Below, piece after piece: positions 32,577 through 42,081 of a DNA stretch of 64,000 nucleotides. The number at the start of each line of letters is the position of its first letter. Within the stretch, counting starts at the first letter, position 1. The stretch comes from Lachnospiraceae bacterium. GTDB taxonomy: Bacteria; Bacillota; Clostridia; Lachnospirales; Lachnospiraceae. The notes under the pieces are model-generated. The model had not been told where the DNA came from, made no database searches, and saw only the letters and a program-made list of their open reading frames with translations. Location: NCBI GenBank assembly GCA_021199235.1, contig JAJQIL010000052.1:26564-90563 (forward strand). Direction: 5' to 3'. The position numbers were made by a program, and so were the translations under genes.

Positions 32577-32605
32577 AGAGCCCTGCTGTCTGGCAAGGCT
32601 CTTTT
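32577..32605 (+). terminator. Intrinsic terminator after asd
   Basis: agagccctgc-tgtctg-gcaaggctct followed by ttttcc. Confidence 0.7.
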
Positions 32606-32625
32606 TCCACTGGAGGATTACTGCC

Positions 32626-33615
32626 ATGGCGAAAAGTTCAAACCAGAAATTAAAAATCGTGTATCTGATGAAAATCCTGATGGAGCTGACCGATGAGACA
32701 CATTCCGTCAGCATGGCTGAGATCATCGCGGAGCTGGGAAAATACGGGATTTCCGCTGAGAGAAAAAGCCTGTACAATGATATAGAGACCCTGCGGCAGT
32801 TCGGCCTGGATATTATCGGAGAACAGCGCGAGCGCACATATTACTATCACATCGGGAACCGGCAGTTTGAGCTTGCCGAGCTGAAGCTTCTCGTGGATTC
32901 CGTGCAGTCTGCCAAATTCATCACGGCGAAAAAATCCAACGATCTGATCAAAAAAATCGAAGGGCTCGCGAGTAAATACGAGGCCAAACAGCTGCATCGT
33001 CAGGTCTATGTGGCCGGACGGGTGAAAACGATGAACGAGACCATATACTATGGCGTCGATTCCATTCATGCGGCAATCGCGGACAATCGGCAGATCCGCT
33101 TTCAGTATTTCCAGTGGAACGCGGACAAGGAGATGGAGCTGCGCCACGGCGGCGCATACTATCAGGCCAGTCCCTGGGCGCTCAGCTGGGATGATGAGAA
33201 TTATTACCTGATCGCGTATGACAGCGCGGAAGCAAAGATCAAACATTTTCGTGTAGACAAGATGCTCCACATAGAGATCACCCGTGAAAAACGCGAGGGG
33301 AGAAATGCATTCCGGGAGTTTGATATGGCGCAGTATGCCCGGAAAGTCTTTGGCATGTACGGCGGCAGAGAAGAGACCGTCAAGCTTCTCTGTGAGAACC
33401 GCATGGCCGGAGTGATCATTGACCGCTTCGGAAAAAGCATCGGCATCCGCAAAGAAGACGGTGAGCATTTCTCAGTGAGCGTTAAAGTCGAAGTGAGCAA
33501 TCAGTTCATTCACTGGATCCTGGCGCTTGGCGACGGCGTCAGGATCGTCGGACCGGAAAGCGTCGTGTCGGAAGTGAAAGACGAGATTGCCCGTCTGGAA
33601 AAGTTGTACGCATAA
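32626..33615 (+). CDS. WYL-domain transcriptional regulator
   Basis: N-terminal HTH plus WYL-type core QIRFQYFQWNADKE...ASPWALSWDDENYYLIAYDSAEAKIKHFRVDKM. Confidence 0.88.
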   Translation: MAKSSNQKLKIVYLMKILMELTDETHSVSMAEIIAELGKYGISAERKSLYNDIETLRQFGLDIIGEQRERTYYYHIGNRQFELAELKLLVDSVQSAKFITAKKSNDLIKKIEGLASKYEAKQLHRQVYVAGRVKTMNETIYYGVDSIHAAIADNRQIRFQYFQWNADKEMELRHGGAYYQASPWALSWDDENYYLIAYDSAEAKIKHFRVDKMLHIEITREKREGRNAFREFDMAQYARKVFGMYGGREETVKLLCENRMAGVIIDRFGKSIGIRKEDGEHFSVSVKVEVSNQFIHWILALGDGVRIVGPESVVSEVKDEIARLEKLYA

Positions 33616-33752
33616 CAGAACATACGTTCTTTTTGCAAGACCTGTTTTTGGGACACCCCGGAATGTATATTGGATTCAGAGTAAGGCTCAGGGAATCAGA
33701 AAAAATGATTCTGAGCAAAAACTTAAAAAAATCCAAAAGGGGGAAAACAATT

Positions 33753-33956
33753 ATGTCAGGTAAGAACAAAAGGGCGGAAGGTTATCTGGAGGCTCTGCTT
33801 TCTATGATCGGCGGGCTGTTTTTGACAGCATTTATTTTTAATGGTACGGGCATTGCCTTGCAGGATATTCCCTTTGTTTTGGTGCTTGTGATCTATGCAA
33901 TCTGTACGCTGGTCGTGATGGATATTGCAAGCAGTGTGGCGGCCAGGAGAGGGTGA
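33753..33956 (+). CDS. Small two-TM membrane protein
   Basis: MSGKNKRAEGYLEALLSMIGGLFLTAFIFNGTG...; upstream purine-rich aagggggaaaac. Confidence 0.5.
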   Translation: MSGKNKRAEGYLEALLSMIGGLFLTAFIFNGTGIALQDIPFVLVLVIYAICTLVVMDIASSVAARRG

Positions 33957-34051
33957 GTGAAAAAGAGGGTGTTGGAAAAAGCCGGACATTATGCTAGAAT
34001 AGCCCGGAAGAGTGTCAGAACAGCAGTAAAAGAATGGAGGGGAACTGACTC

Positions 34052-35074
34052 ATGAAAGCATTATTTATCGGAGGAACAGGTGTCATCAGCAAGGCCATCT
34101 CAAAGCGGCTGCTTCTGGCCGGCCATGAACTGTGGCTGATCAACCGGGGAAACCGTCTGGAGGGGCTGCCGGAAGGCGCACATCTGATTCGGGCGGATAT
34201 CAATGACGAGGAAAAAGTGGCCGGAATGCTCGGTGATGAAACGTTTGACGTGGTGGCGGATTTTATCGCGTTTGTTCCGGAACAGCTGGAGCGGGATCAC
34301 AGATTGTTTGCCGGGAAGACCAGACAGTTTATCTACATCAGCTCCGCATCCGCATACCAGAAGCCTCTTTCGGATTTCCGCATTGATGAAGGCACGCCGC
34401 TTGCCAATCCATACTGGCAGTACTCACGCGATAAGATCAGCGGAGAGGAGCTTCTGATGCGCTATTACAGGGAGGAAGGCTTCCCGGTGACGATCGTAAG
34501 GCCCAGTCATACCTACAATGAAGAGAAGATTCCGGTGTGCGTCCACGGGTCGAATGGTCCGTGGCAGGTGATCAAACGAATGATCGAGGGGAAACCGGTG
34601 ATTATTCCCGGAGACGGCTCATCCCTTTGGACGGTTACGTGGAATGACGATTTCGCGAAGGGCTTTATCGGACTGATGGGCAATGTTCACGCGATAGGCG
34701 AAGCCGTGCAGATCACGGGGGATGAGGTGCTGACCTGGAACCAGATCTATCGGGTGATCGCGGATGCGTTGGGCGTGGATTTTAAGCCATATTATGTGTC
34801 TTCTGACTTCCTGATTTCCTGTGCGCCGAAGGAATGGGATCTTCGGGGAAATCTGTGGGGAGACAAATCCAACACGGTTTTCTTTGACAATACGAAGCTG
34901 AAACGGCTGGTGCCGGATTTTGTACAGACGGTCCGTTTTGATCAGGGCGTGCGTCTGGCACTTGACTATATCCGTTTGCATCCGGAATGTCAGACTCCGG
35001 ATCCGGAGTACGATGCGTGGTGCGACCGCGTGATCGAAGTGCAGGAAGAAGCTCTGGCGAAAATGAATGCCTGA
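34052..35074 (+). CDS. NAD-dependent epimerase / extended SDR
   Basis: MKALFIGGTGVISKAISKRLLLAGHELWLINRG, YISSASAYQKPLSDF, YSRDKISGEELL. Confidence 0.88.
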   Translation: MKALFIGGTGVISKAISKRLLLAGHELWLINRGNRLEGLPEGAHLIRADINDEEKVAGMLGDETFDVVADFIAFVPEQLERDHRLFAGKTRQFIYISSASAYQKPLSDFRIDEGTPLANPYWQYSRDKISGEELLMRYYREEGFPVTIVRPSHTYNEEKIPVCVHGSNGPWQVIKRMIEGKPVIIPGDGSSLWTVTWNDDFAKGFIGLMGNVHAIGEAVQITGDEVLTWNQIYRVIADALGVDFKPYYVSSDFLISCAPKEWDLRGNLWGDKSNTVFFDNTKLKRLVPDFVQTVRFDQGVRLALDYIRLHPECQTPDPEYDAWCDRVIEVQEEALAKMNA

Positions 35075-35092
35075 GACAGATGGAGAAATTGC

Positions 35093-37579
35093 ATGGCAAA
35101 ATCATTGTTTATAGCTGAGAAGCCGAGTGTGGCGCAGGAGTTTGCGAAAGCCTTGCATGAAAATATGCGGCGCGGCGACGGCTATCAGGAATCGGATTCC
35201 TATGTGGTGACCTGGTGCGTCGGTCATCTGGTGACCATGAGCTATCCGGACGCATATGACCCGAAATACAAGCGGTGGAGTCTTGAGACGCTGCCGTTTT
35301 TACCGGATACGTTTTTATATGAAGTGATTCCGTCCGTGAAAAAGCAGTTCGCGATCGTGAGCCGTCTTTTGAACCGGGACGATGTGGATACGATTTATGT
35401 CTGTACGGATTCCGGGCGGGAAGGAGAATACATCTACCGACTGGTGGAGCAGGAGGCAAAGGTGCATGGAAAAAAGCGCCGGCGTGTCTGGATCGACTCT
35501 CAGACGGAAGAGGAGATTCACCGCGGCATCGAGCAGGCAAAAGACCTGTCGGAGTACGATAACCTGGCTTCCGCGGCGTATCTTCGCGCAAAAGAAGATT
35601 ATCTGATGGGAATCAATTTTTCCCGCCTTCTGACGCTGAAATACGGCAACGCGATTTCCAGTTATCTGGGGAAAGACCGTGCGGTCATTTCGGTTGGCCG
35701 TGTGATGACCTGCGTGCTTGGCATGGTCGTTCGGCGCGAACGGGAAATACGGCAGTTTGTAAAGACGCCGTTTTACCGGGTGGTGCAGACGGTTGCGCTG
35801 CCGGGTGCTGTCGGACAGAATGCGGAGAGCCGCGCCATGCAGAATCACCTGACGGTGATGGCGCGGCCCACGTCCAATGTCATAAGGATTGCCGACGAAG
35901 TCGGAGGATCCCTTATGACACGGAGCTTGCAAAGCAATGTCGGACAGGAGATGGAAGGCGAATTCCGCGCAGTGGAAGGCTCCGACTGGTACCTTTCGCC
36001 GAAGCTATATAAAGAGAATGGCTTCCGTGAGCGGGCAGATGCCGAGGCTCTGATCGCGAGCCTGATGCCGGAGAGCGTGAAGTCTGACGTGTCTGCAGAG
36101 CGTTCACAGTCGGGAGCGTTGAATGCAGGCCGCATATCGGATGCGAGTCTTGCGCCGGAGGCAAGACAAATGCCGGATGCACAGACATTTCAGGCATTAG
36201 CGGGAGAAACCGCACGAATCGATTCTATTGAAAAGAAAAAAGAAAAGAAAAATCCGCCATTGCTTTATAACCTGGCGGAGCTTCAGAATGAGTGCTCCCG
36301 CATGTTCAAGATCAGTCCGGATGAGACGCTGAAGATCGTGCAGGAGCTGTATGAAAAGAAACTGGTCACTTATCCGCGAACGGATGCGCGTGTGCTTTCT
36401 ACGGCTGTAGCGAAGGAAATCCATAAAAATATCGGCGGATTGAGAAAATTTGCCCCGGCAGCGGAGGCGGCCGAGGAGATTTTGTCGTCCGGCTCCTATA
36501 AGGGAATTGCGCGGACGCGGTATGTGAATGACAAACAGATCACAGACCACTATGCGATTATCCCAACCGGACAGGGGTTTGGCGCTTTGGGATCGCTGAA
36601 GGGGCATGCTTACGGAGTTTATGCGGCAATCGTCCGGCGGTTTTTGAGTATTTTTTATCCGGCGGCGGAATTTCAGAAGGTCAATATGGTAACCGTGATG
36701 GGAAAAGAAAAATTCTTCTTTTCCTTTAAAGTGCTGCTCTCGGAAGGGTACTTTAAGGTGGCGGGGAATCCGAACGACCGACGCAGGAAGAGTAAAGCAG
36801 GAAATAATGGAAGCATTGCTGAAGATAGCGGTCAGGGCGGCAGGACACAGGGAGAAAACAGCAACAGCGCCTTAGATGACGGTGGGACCTATGGCAGTGA
36901 GCCGGGCAGGAACAGCAGCGTGGATGAGGGCGAGACCGAATTCGGCACCGACCTGCTGGAAGCACTGAAAGGCCTGCGCAAAGGAATGAAGCTTCCCGTA
37001 CGTTCCCTCGGCATCCGCGAAGGTGAGACCACTCCGCCGAAGCGTTACAATTCCGGTTCGATGATTCTGGCGATGGAGAATGCCGGGCAGCTGATCGAGG
37101 ACGAGGAACTTCGCGCCCAGATCAAGGGCAGCGGTATCGGCACGAGCGCGACCCGCGCGGAAATCCTGAAAAAGCTGGTCGCCAACGAGTACATAGCCCT
37201 GAATAAAAAGACGCAGATTCTTTCACCGACTTTGCAGGGCGAGATGATCCATGACGTTGTTTACTGCTCAATCCGTTCTCTTTTGAATCCGGAGTTGACC
37301 GCCAGCTGGGAAAAAGGACTGAATTATGTTGCGGAAGGAAGCATCACGAGCGACGAATATATGGAAAAGCTCGAGAATTTCATTCGCTCCAGAACAGAAG
37401 GTGTGCTTTCCCTGAACAATCAGCTTGCGATGCGGCCTCTGTTTGATGAAGCTGCAAAATACTACAAATCCAGTACAGGTAAGTCAGGTGTAAATAAGAC
37501 CAGTACAGGCAGAAGCGGCACTTATAAAACTTACGGCAGTAAAACTTATAGCAAAAGAAACTATAGCAATAAAATATAG
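35093..37579 (+). CDS. topB: DNA topoisomerase III-like type IA topoisomerase with inserted low-complexity segments
   Basis: SLFIAEKPSVAQEFAKAL, TDSGREGEYIYRLV, KKLVTYPRTDARVLS, RYNSGSMILAMENAGQL. Confidence 0.9.
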   Translation: MAKSLFIAEKPSVAQEFAKALHENMRRGDGYQESDSYVVTWCVGHLVTMSYPDAYDPKYKRWSLETLPFLPDTFLYEVIPSVKKQFAIVSRLLNRDDVDTIYVCTDSGREGEYIYRLVEQEAKVHGKKRRRVWIDSQTEEEIHRGIEQAKDLSEYDNLASAAYLRAKEDYLMGINFSRLLTLKYGNAISSYLGKDRAVISVGRVMTCVLGMVVRREREIRQFVKTPFYRVVQTVALPGAVGQNAESRAMQNHLTVMARPTSNVIRIADEVGGSLMTRSLQSNVGQEMEGEFRAVEGSDWYLSPKLYKENGFRERADAEALIASLMPESVKSDVSAERSQSGALNAGRISDASLAPEARQMPDAQTFQALAGETARIDSIEKKKEKKNPPLLYNLAELQNECSRMFKISPDETLKIVQELYEKKLVTYPRTDARVLSTAVAKEIHKNIGGLRKFAPAAEAAEEILSSGSYKGIARTRYVNDKQITDHYAIIPTGQGFGALGSLKGHAYGVYAAIVRRFLSIFYPAAEFQKVNMVTVMGKEKFFFSFKVLLSEGYFKVAGNPNDRRRKSKAGNNGSIAEDSGQGGRTQGENSNSALDDGGTYGSEPGRNSSVDEGETEFGTDLLEALKGLRKGMKLPVRSLGIREGETTPPKRYNSGSMILAMENAGQLIEDEELRAQIKGSGIGTSATRAEILKKLVANEYIALNKKTQILSPTLQGEMIHDVVYCSIRSLLNPELTASWEKGLNYVAEGSITSDEYMEKLENFIRSRTEGVLSLNNQLAMRPLFDEAAKYYKSSTGKSGVNKTSTGRSGTYKTYGSKTYSKRNYSNKI
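35878..35920 (+). repeat. In-frame palindrome inside topB
   Basis: TGTCATAAGG...CCGAC-gaa-GTCGG...CCTTATGACA: perfect 10-bp outer and 5-bp inner arms. Confidence 0.8.
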
Positions 37580-37601
37580 AGGAATGAGGAGGACGGAAAT
37601 T

Positions 37602-38267
37602 ATGGAATCTGCCAAAATCAAAAATCTTTATAACTTAGACGAAACCATTGCAAAAGATTTGTTTGAAGGCGCGGAATACCCCTGGGAGGTGCTGCCGAAG
37701 ATCAGTGCGTTTATCCTCGAACTGGGAAGCACACTGCCGGAGGAGGAATATGAAAAGCGCGGCGATGACATCTGGATCGCGAAGTCTGCGACGGTCGCAC
37801 CGACCGCCTACATCCATGGACCGGCGATCATCGGGAAAAATGCCGAGGTTCGGCACTGCGCATTTATCCGCGGAAACGCGATCGTAGGGGAAGGGGCAGT
37901 CGTAGGGAATTCGACCGAGCTGAAAAATGTTGTTTTATTTAATAAAGTACAGGTGCCGCATTACAATTATGTGGGGGATTCCATTCTGGGTTATAAGGCA
38001 CATATGGGTGCCGGTTCCATCACATCGAATGTGAAATCCGATAAGAAGCTGGTGATTGTAAAAGACGGCAAAGAGCGCATTGAGACTGGTCTGAAAAAAT
38101 TCGGGGCAATGCTTGGCGACGAAGTGGAGGTCGGCTGCGGTTCAGTTCTGAATCCGGGAACGGTCATCGGTCCGCATTCCAACATTTATCCGCTTTCTTC
38201 GGTTCGGGAGGTAGTTCCGGCAAATTCGATTTACAAAAAACGCGGTGAGGTGGCCGAAAAACTATAA
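37602..38267 (+). CDS. Left-handed beta-helix (hexapeptide) nucleotidyltransferase-like protein
   Basis: IAKSATVAPTAYIHGPAIIGKNAEVRHCAFIRGNAIVGEGAVVGNSTELKNVVLFNKVQVPHYNYVGDSILG hexapeptide repeats. Confidence 0.85.
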   Translation: MESAKIKNLYNLDETIAKDLFEGAEYPWEVLPKISAFILELGSTLPEEEYEKRGDDIWIAKSATVAPTAYIHGPAIIGKNAEVRHCAFIRGNAIVGEGAVVGNSTELKNVVLFNKVQVPHYNYVGDSILGYKAHMGAGSITSNVKSDKKLVIVKDGKERIETGLKKFGAMLGDEVEVGCGSVLNPGTVIGPHSNIYPLSSVREVVPANSIYKKRGEVAEKL

Positions 38268-38300
38268 TATATCAGGATGGGATCAATCCTGGATGCCACA

Positions 38301-38396
38301 ATAAAAGTCCACATGAAAAATGTAAGATTCTAATAAAAGTCCGCATGAAAAATGTAAAATTCTATTGAAAGTCCGCATGAAAAATGTTATTCTTTT
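38301..38396 (+). repeat. Three contiguous 32-bp repeats upstream of a DUF4143 ATPase
   Basis: ataaaagtccacatgaaaaatgtaagattcta / ataaaagtccgcatgaaaaatgtaaaattcta / ttgaaagtccgcatgaaaaatgttattctttt. Confidence 0.9.
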
Positions 38397-38491
38397 GATA
38401 CTGTCTTTGGAGAACAGGATATTTGATTCATAATGGTGAGGGTGCGGAATGTTCCTGTCGTATAGTTATTATGCAGAAAGGCGGCATATTC

Positions 38492-39793
38492 ATGGAACGG
38501 CTGATTATGAAGCGGCTTGAGAAATGGAAAGATAAGAAAAATCGAAAACCTCTGATCATACGCGGAGCCAGGCAGGTAGGAAAGACCTGGGTGATGAGAG
38601 AATTCGGAAAGCGGTATTTTACTCATAGTGTTTATATCAGCTTTGATAATAATGAGCGCATGAGAAACGTCTTTTCCATGGATTTTGACATTCAGAGAAT
38701 TGTTTCAGCATTGAAGGTAGAAAGCCGGGAACAGATTACCCCGGAGGATACGCTGCTGATTTTTGACGAGATACAGGAAGTCCCTAAAGCGCTGACCTGT
38801 CTTAAATATTTTTATGAGAATGCTCCGGAATATGCAATTGTTGCGGCAGGTTCCTTACTGGGGGTGGCTCTTCATGAGGGGACTTCTTTTCCGGTTGGAA
38901 AAGTTGATTTTTTAAATCTTTATCCATTGAATTTTATGGAATTTCTGATGGCGGTCGGCGAAAAAGATCTGGCGGATATTCTGGAAAAGCAGGATTTGCA
39001 GATGATCAACATTTTTTCGGGTAAATACACAGATCTGCTGAGAAAATATTATTATGTTGGGGGAATGCCGGAAGCTGTAAAAACATATCTTGAGACCGAC
39101 GATTTCTATGAAGTACAGAATGTGCAGAAAGAATTGCTGGTGTATTATGCGAATGATTTTTCAAAGCATGCTCCGGCAGAGACGGTTCCGAGAATTCAGA
39201 TGGTCTGGAATTCGATACCCATGCAGCTTACAAAAGAAAATAAAAAATTTGTATATGGACTGGTCAGGGAAGGGGCAAGGGCAAAAGATTTTGAATTGGC
39301 GATCCAATGGCTTCTGGACTGCGGACTGGTTCATAAGGGATATCGGGTTTCAAAGCCGGGCATGCCTTTGATTGCATATATGGAAATGGATATTTTTAAA
39401 CTGTATTTTCTGGATGTGGGGCTTTTGTCTGCGCTGTGTCAGCTGGATGCCCGTACCCTGCTGGAGGGGAACCAGGTGTTTACTGAGTTTAAAGGAGCAT
39501 TGACGGAGCAGTTTGTCGCGCAGGAGCTTTCTGCGGATGAAATAAATTTATATTATTACTCTACACAGAACTCTTCGGGAGAAATTGATTTTATTATTCA
39601 GAAAAACGGTCATATTATACCGTTGGAAGTTAAAGCCGAGGAAAATCTGCAGGCGAAAAGTCTGAGAAATTACTGTCAGAAATATAAGCCGGAGATTGCC
39701 ATACGTTCCTCCATGTCGAATTATCGTGAGCAGGAGTGGATGGTGAACGTTCCTTTGTATGCATTGACCGCATACTTAAGGCATATATCATGA
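38492..39793 (+). CDS. AAA ATPase, DUF4143 family (second in window)
   Basis: PLIIRGARQVGKTWVMREFGKRYF, TLLIFDEIQEVPKALTCLKYFYENAPEYAIVAAGSLLG, EIDFIIQKNGHIIPLEVKA. Confidence 0.9.
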   Translation: MERLIMKRLEKWKDKKNRKPLIIRGARQVGKTWVMREFGKRYFTHSVYISFDNNERMRNVFSMDFDIQRIVSALKVESREQITPEDTLLIFDEIQEVPKALTCLKYFYENAPEYAIVAAGSLLGVALHEGTSFPVGKVDFLNLYPLNFMEFLMAVGEKDLADILEKQDLQMINIFSGKYTDLLRKYYYVGGMPEAVKTYLETDDFYEVQNVQKELLVYYANDFSKHAPAETVPRIQMVWNSIPMQLTKENKKFVYGLVREGARAKDFELAIQWLLDCGLVHKGYRVSKPGMPLIAYMEMDIFKLYFLDVGLLSALCQLDARTLLEGNQVFTEFKGALTEQFVAQELSADEINLYYYSTQNSSGEIDFIIQKNGHIIPLEVKAEENLQAKSLRNYCQKYKPEIAIRSSMSNYREQEWMVNVPLYALTAYLRHIS

Positions 39794-39859
39794 CATATAT
39801 GGTTGGCAGCGTCCGCGAGACGGGCATGAAAGTTTAGATTACAGAAGGAGCATCATAAC

Positions 39860-41794
39860 ATGGCAAAGAACAGCAAAGGGGAGCAGATCTATGACGCGAG
39901 CAGCATTTCCGTGCTCGAAGGGCTGGAGGCTGTGCGTAAGCGCCCCGGAATGTACATCGGCAGCGTATCGCGCAAGGGGCTCAATCACCTGATCTACGAG
40001 ATCGTGGACAATTCGGTGGATGAGCATCTGGCGGGCTACTGCAGCCAGATTGAAGTGTATCTGGAAAAGGACGGCACGGCTGTCGTGCAGGATAACGGCC
40101 GCGGGATTCCGGTCGGTATGCATGAAAAGGGCATGTCGGCGGAGCGGCTGGTCTTTACGACCCTGCATGCGGGCGGCAAATTCGACAACAGCGCGTATAA
40201 GACGAGCGGCGGCCTGCATGGCGTAGGTTCTTCCGTGGTCAATGCGCTCTCGACCTGGCTCGATGTGCAGGTCATGCTGGGCGGCAAAATCCACCATGAC
40301 CGATATGAGCGGGGCGTTCCGGTGATCGAGCTGGAGAACGGCCTGCTTCCGGTAATCGGAAAGACGAAAGAGACCGGTACGCGGATTCAGTTCCTGCCGG
40401 ATCCGGAGATTTTTGAAAAGACGCGGTTTTCCGCGACGGAGCTGAAAAGCCGTCTGCACGAAACCGCTTACCTCAATCCGGAACTCAAAATCCATTTTCA
40501 GGACCGGCGCGGGGAAGTCGTAGAGGATATTCTTTTTTATGAGCCGGAAGGTATCACCGGATTTGTACGCGAGATGAATCAGGAATCCGAGCCGGTTGGC
40601 GATCCGGTTTATTTTAAAGGGGAATCAGAAGGCATTCAGGTCGAGGTGGCGTTCCAGTATGTCAACGAATTCCACGAGAATGTGCTCGGCTTCTGCAATA
40701 ACATCTATAACGCGGAAGGCGGCACACATCTGACCGGCTTTAAGGCAACCTTTACGACGGTCATGAATACGTATGCGCGGCAGATCGGCGTTTTAAAAGA
40801 GAAAGATGCGAATTTCACCGGCGCCGATATCCGCAACGGCATGACGGCCGTGATTTCCATCAAACACCCTGACCCGCGTTTCGAAGGACAGACCAAGACA
40901 AAGCTGGACAACCAGGACGCGGCGCGCGCGGTCGGCAAGGTCGCCGGGGATGAGATCGTGCGCTATTTTGACAAGCATCTGGACGCGCTCAAAAACATCC
41001 TCTCCTGCGCGGAAAAGGCGGCGAAGATCCGCAAGACAGAAGAGCGTGCGAAGACCAATCTCCTGACAAAACAGAAATATTCCTTTGACAGCAACGGCAA
41101 GCTCGCGAACTGCGAGAGCCGTGACGCCAGTATCTGCGAAATCTTTATTGTGGAGGGGGATTCCGCCGGAGGCTCCGCGAAGACCGCACGGGATCGTAAT
41201 TTTCAGGCTATCCTGCCGATCCGCGGCAAAATACTGAATGTGGAAAAAGCGAGTATCGACAAGGTGCTGGCGAATGCCGAGATCAAGACGATGATCAACG
41301 CGTTCGGCTGCGGATTTTCCGAGGGCTACGGAAACGATTTTGATATCACAAAGCTGCGCTACGACAAGATCGTCATCATGACCGATGCCGACGTCGACGG
41401 CGCGCACATCAGCACCCTGTTGCTGACATTGTTCTACCGGTTCATGCCGGAACTGATCTACGAGGGACATGTCTATATCGCCATGCCGCCTCTGTACAAG
41501 GTGATTCCGTCTAAAGGGAAAGAGCAGTATCTCTACGATGACAAAGCATTGGATAAATACCGTAAAACGCACAAAGCGCCTTTCACTCTGCAGCGCTACA
41601 AAGGTCTGGGCGAGATGGACGCTGAGCAGCTCTGGGAGACGACTTTGAACCCCGCCACCCGCGTCATGCAGCGCGTGGCCATCGAGGACGCACGCTTCGC
41701 CTCCAGTGTCACATCGATGCTGATGGGCACCGAAGTTCCGCCGCGCAAGCAATTCATCTACGAGCACGCGCAGGACGCGTTGCTAGACGTATAA
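39860..41794 (+). CDS. Type IIA DNA topoisomerase subunit B (ParE/GyrB family)
   Basis: GLEAVRKRPGMYIGS, EIVDNSVDEHLAGY, IVEGDSAGGSAKTARDRNFQAILPIRGKILNVEKA, QRYKGLGEMDAEQLWETT. Confidence 0.93.
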   Translation: MAKNSKGEQIYDASSISVLEGLEAVRKRPGMYIGSVSRKGLNHLIYEIVDNSVDEHLAGYCSQIEVYLEKDGTAVVQDNGRGIPVGMHEKGMSAERLVFTTLHAGGKFDNSAYKTSGGLHGVGSSVVNALSTWLDVQVMLGGKIHHDRYERGVPVIELENGLLPVIGKTKETGTRIQFLPDPEIFEKTRFSATELKSRLHETAYLNPELKIHFQDRRGEVVEDILFYEPEGITGFVREMNQESEPVGDPVYFKGESEGIQVEVAFQYVNEFHENVLGFCNNIYNAEGGTHLTGFKATFTTVMNTYARQIGVLKEKDANFTGADIRNGMTAVISIKHPDPRFEGQTKTKLDNQDAARAVGKVAGDEIVRYFDKHLDALKNILSCAEKAAKIRKTEERAKTNLLTKQKYSFDSNGKLANCESRDASICEIFIVEGDSAGGSAKTARDRNFQAILPIRGKILNVEKASIDKVLANAEIKTMINAFGCGFSEGYGNDFDITKLRYDKIVIMTDADVDGAHISTLLLTLFYRFMPELIYEGHVYIAMPPLYKVIPSKGKEQYLYDDKALDKYRKTHKAPFTLQRYKGLGEMDAEQLWETTLNPATRVMQRVAIEDARFASSVTSMLMGTEVPPRKQFIYEHAQDALLDV

Positions 41795-41906
41795 CATTGC
41801 TTTTACAGATGGGGAATCCCTTCAGAGATTAAGTAATTTTGCGCATTAAAAAGCTGAAGGATGTCTTAACAGTTTACTGGAATTCTTTCGGCTGTGTTGT
41901 ACAGTA

Positions 41907-42053
41907 AGAAGCCGGTGCATGGTGCCGGCGAGGACTGTTAAAATAACGCCGGTCCTTAGCAAAGCCAAGTCGTAAGGCGCAGGCTGAGCTTAGTACCGCT
42001 GCGTTATTTTCCAAGCGAGAGCGTGTCCGAGGCGGTATTATGTACCGGCTTCT
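41907..42053 (+). ncRNA. Candidate structured RNA or MITE-like element between topoisomerase B and A genes
   Basis: Outer stem agaagccggtgcat (41907-41920) / atgtaccggcttct (42040-42053), 14 bp with one G-U; inner stem aaaataacgc (41940-41949) / gcgttatttt (42001-42010), 10 bp. Confidence 0.5.
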
Positions 42054-42081
42054 GTTTTGCATAGTGATATAGGAGGTTCTC

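Noticed and set aside
38301-38396. CRISPR array
   Set aside because: The 32-bp units are contiguous with no unique spacers and no cas genes nearby.
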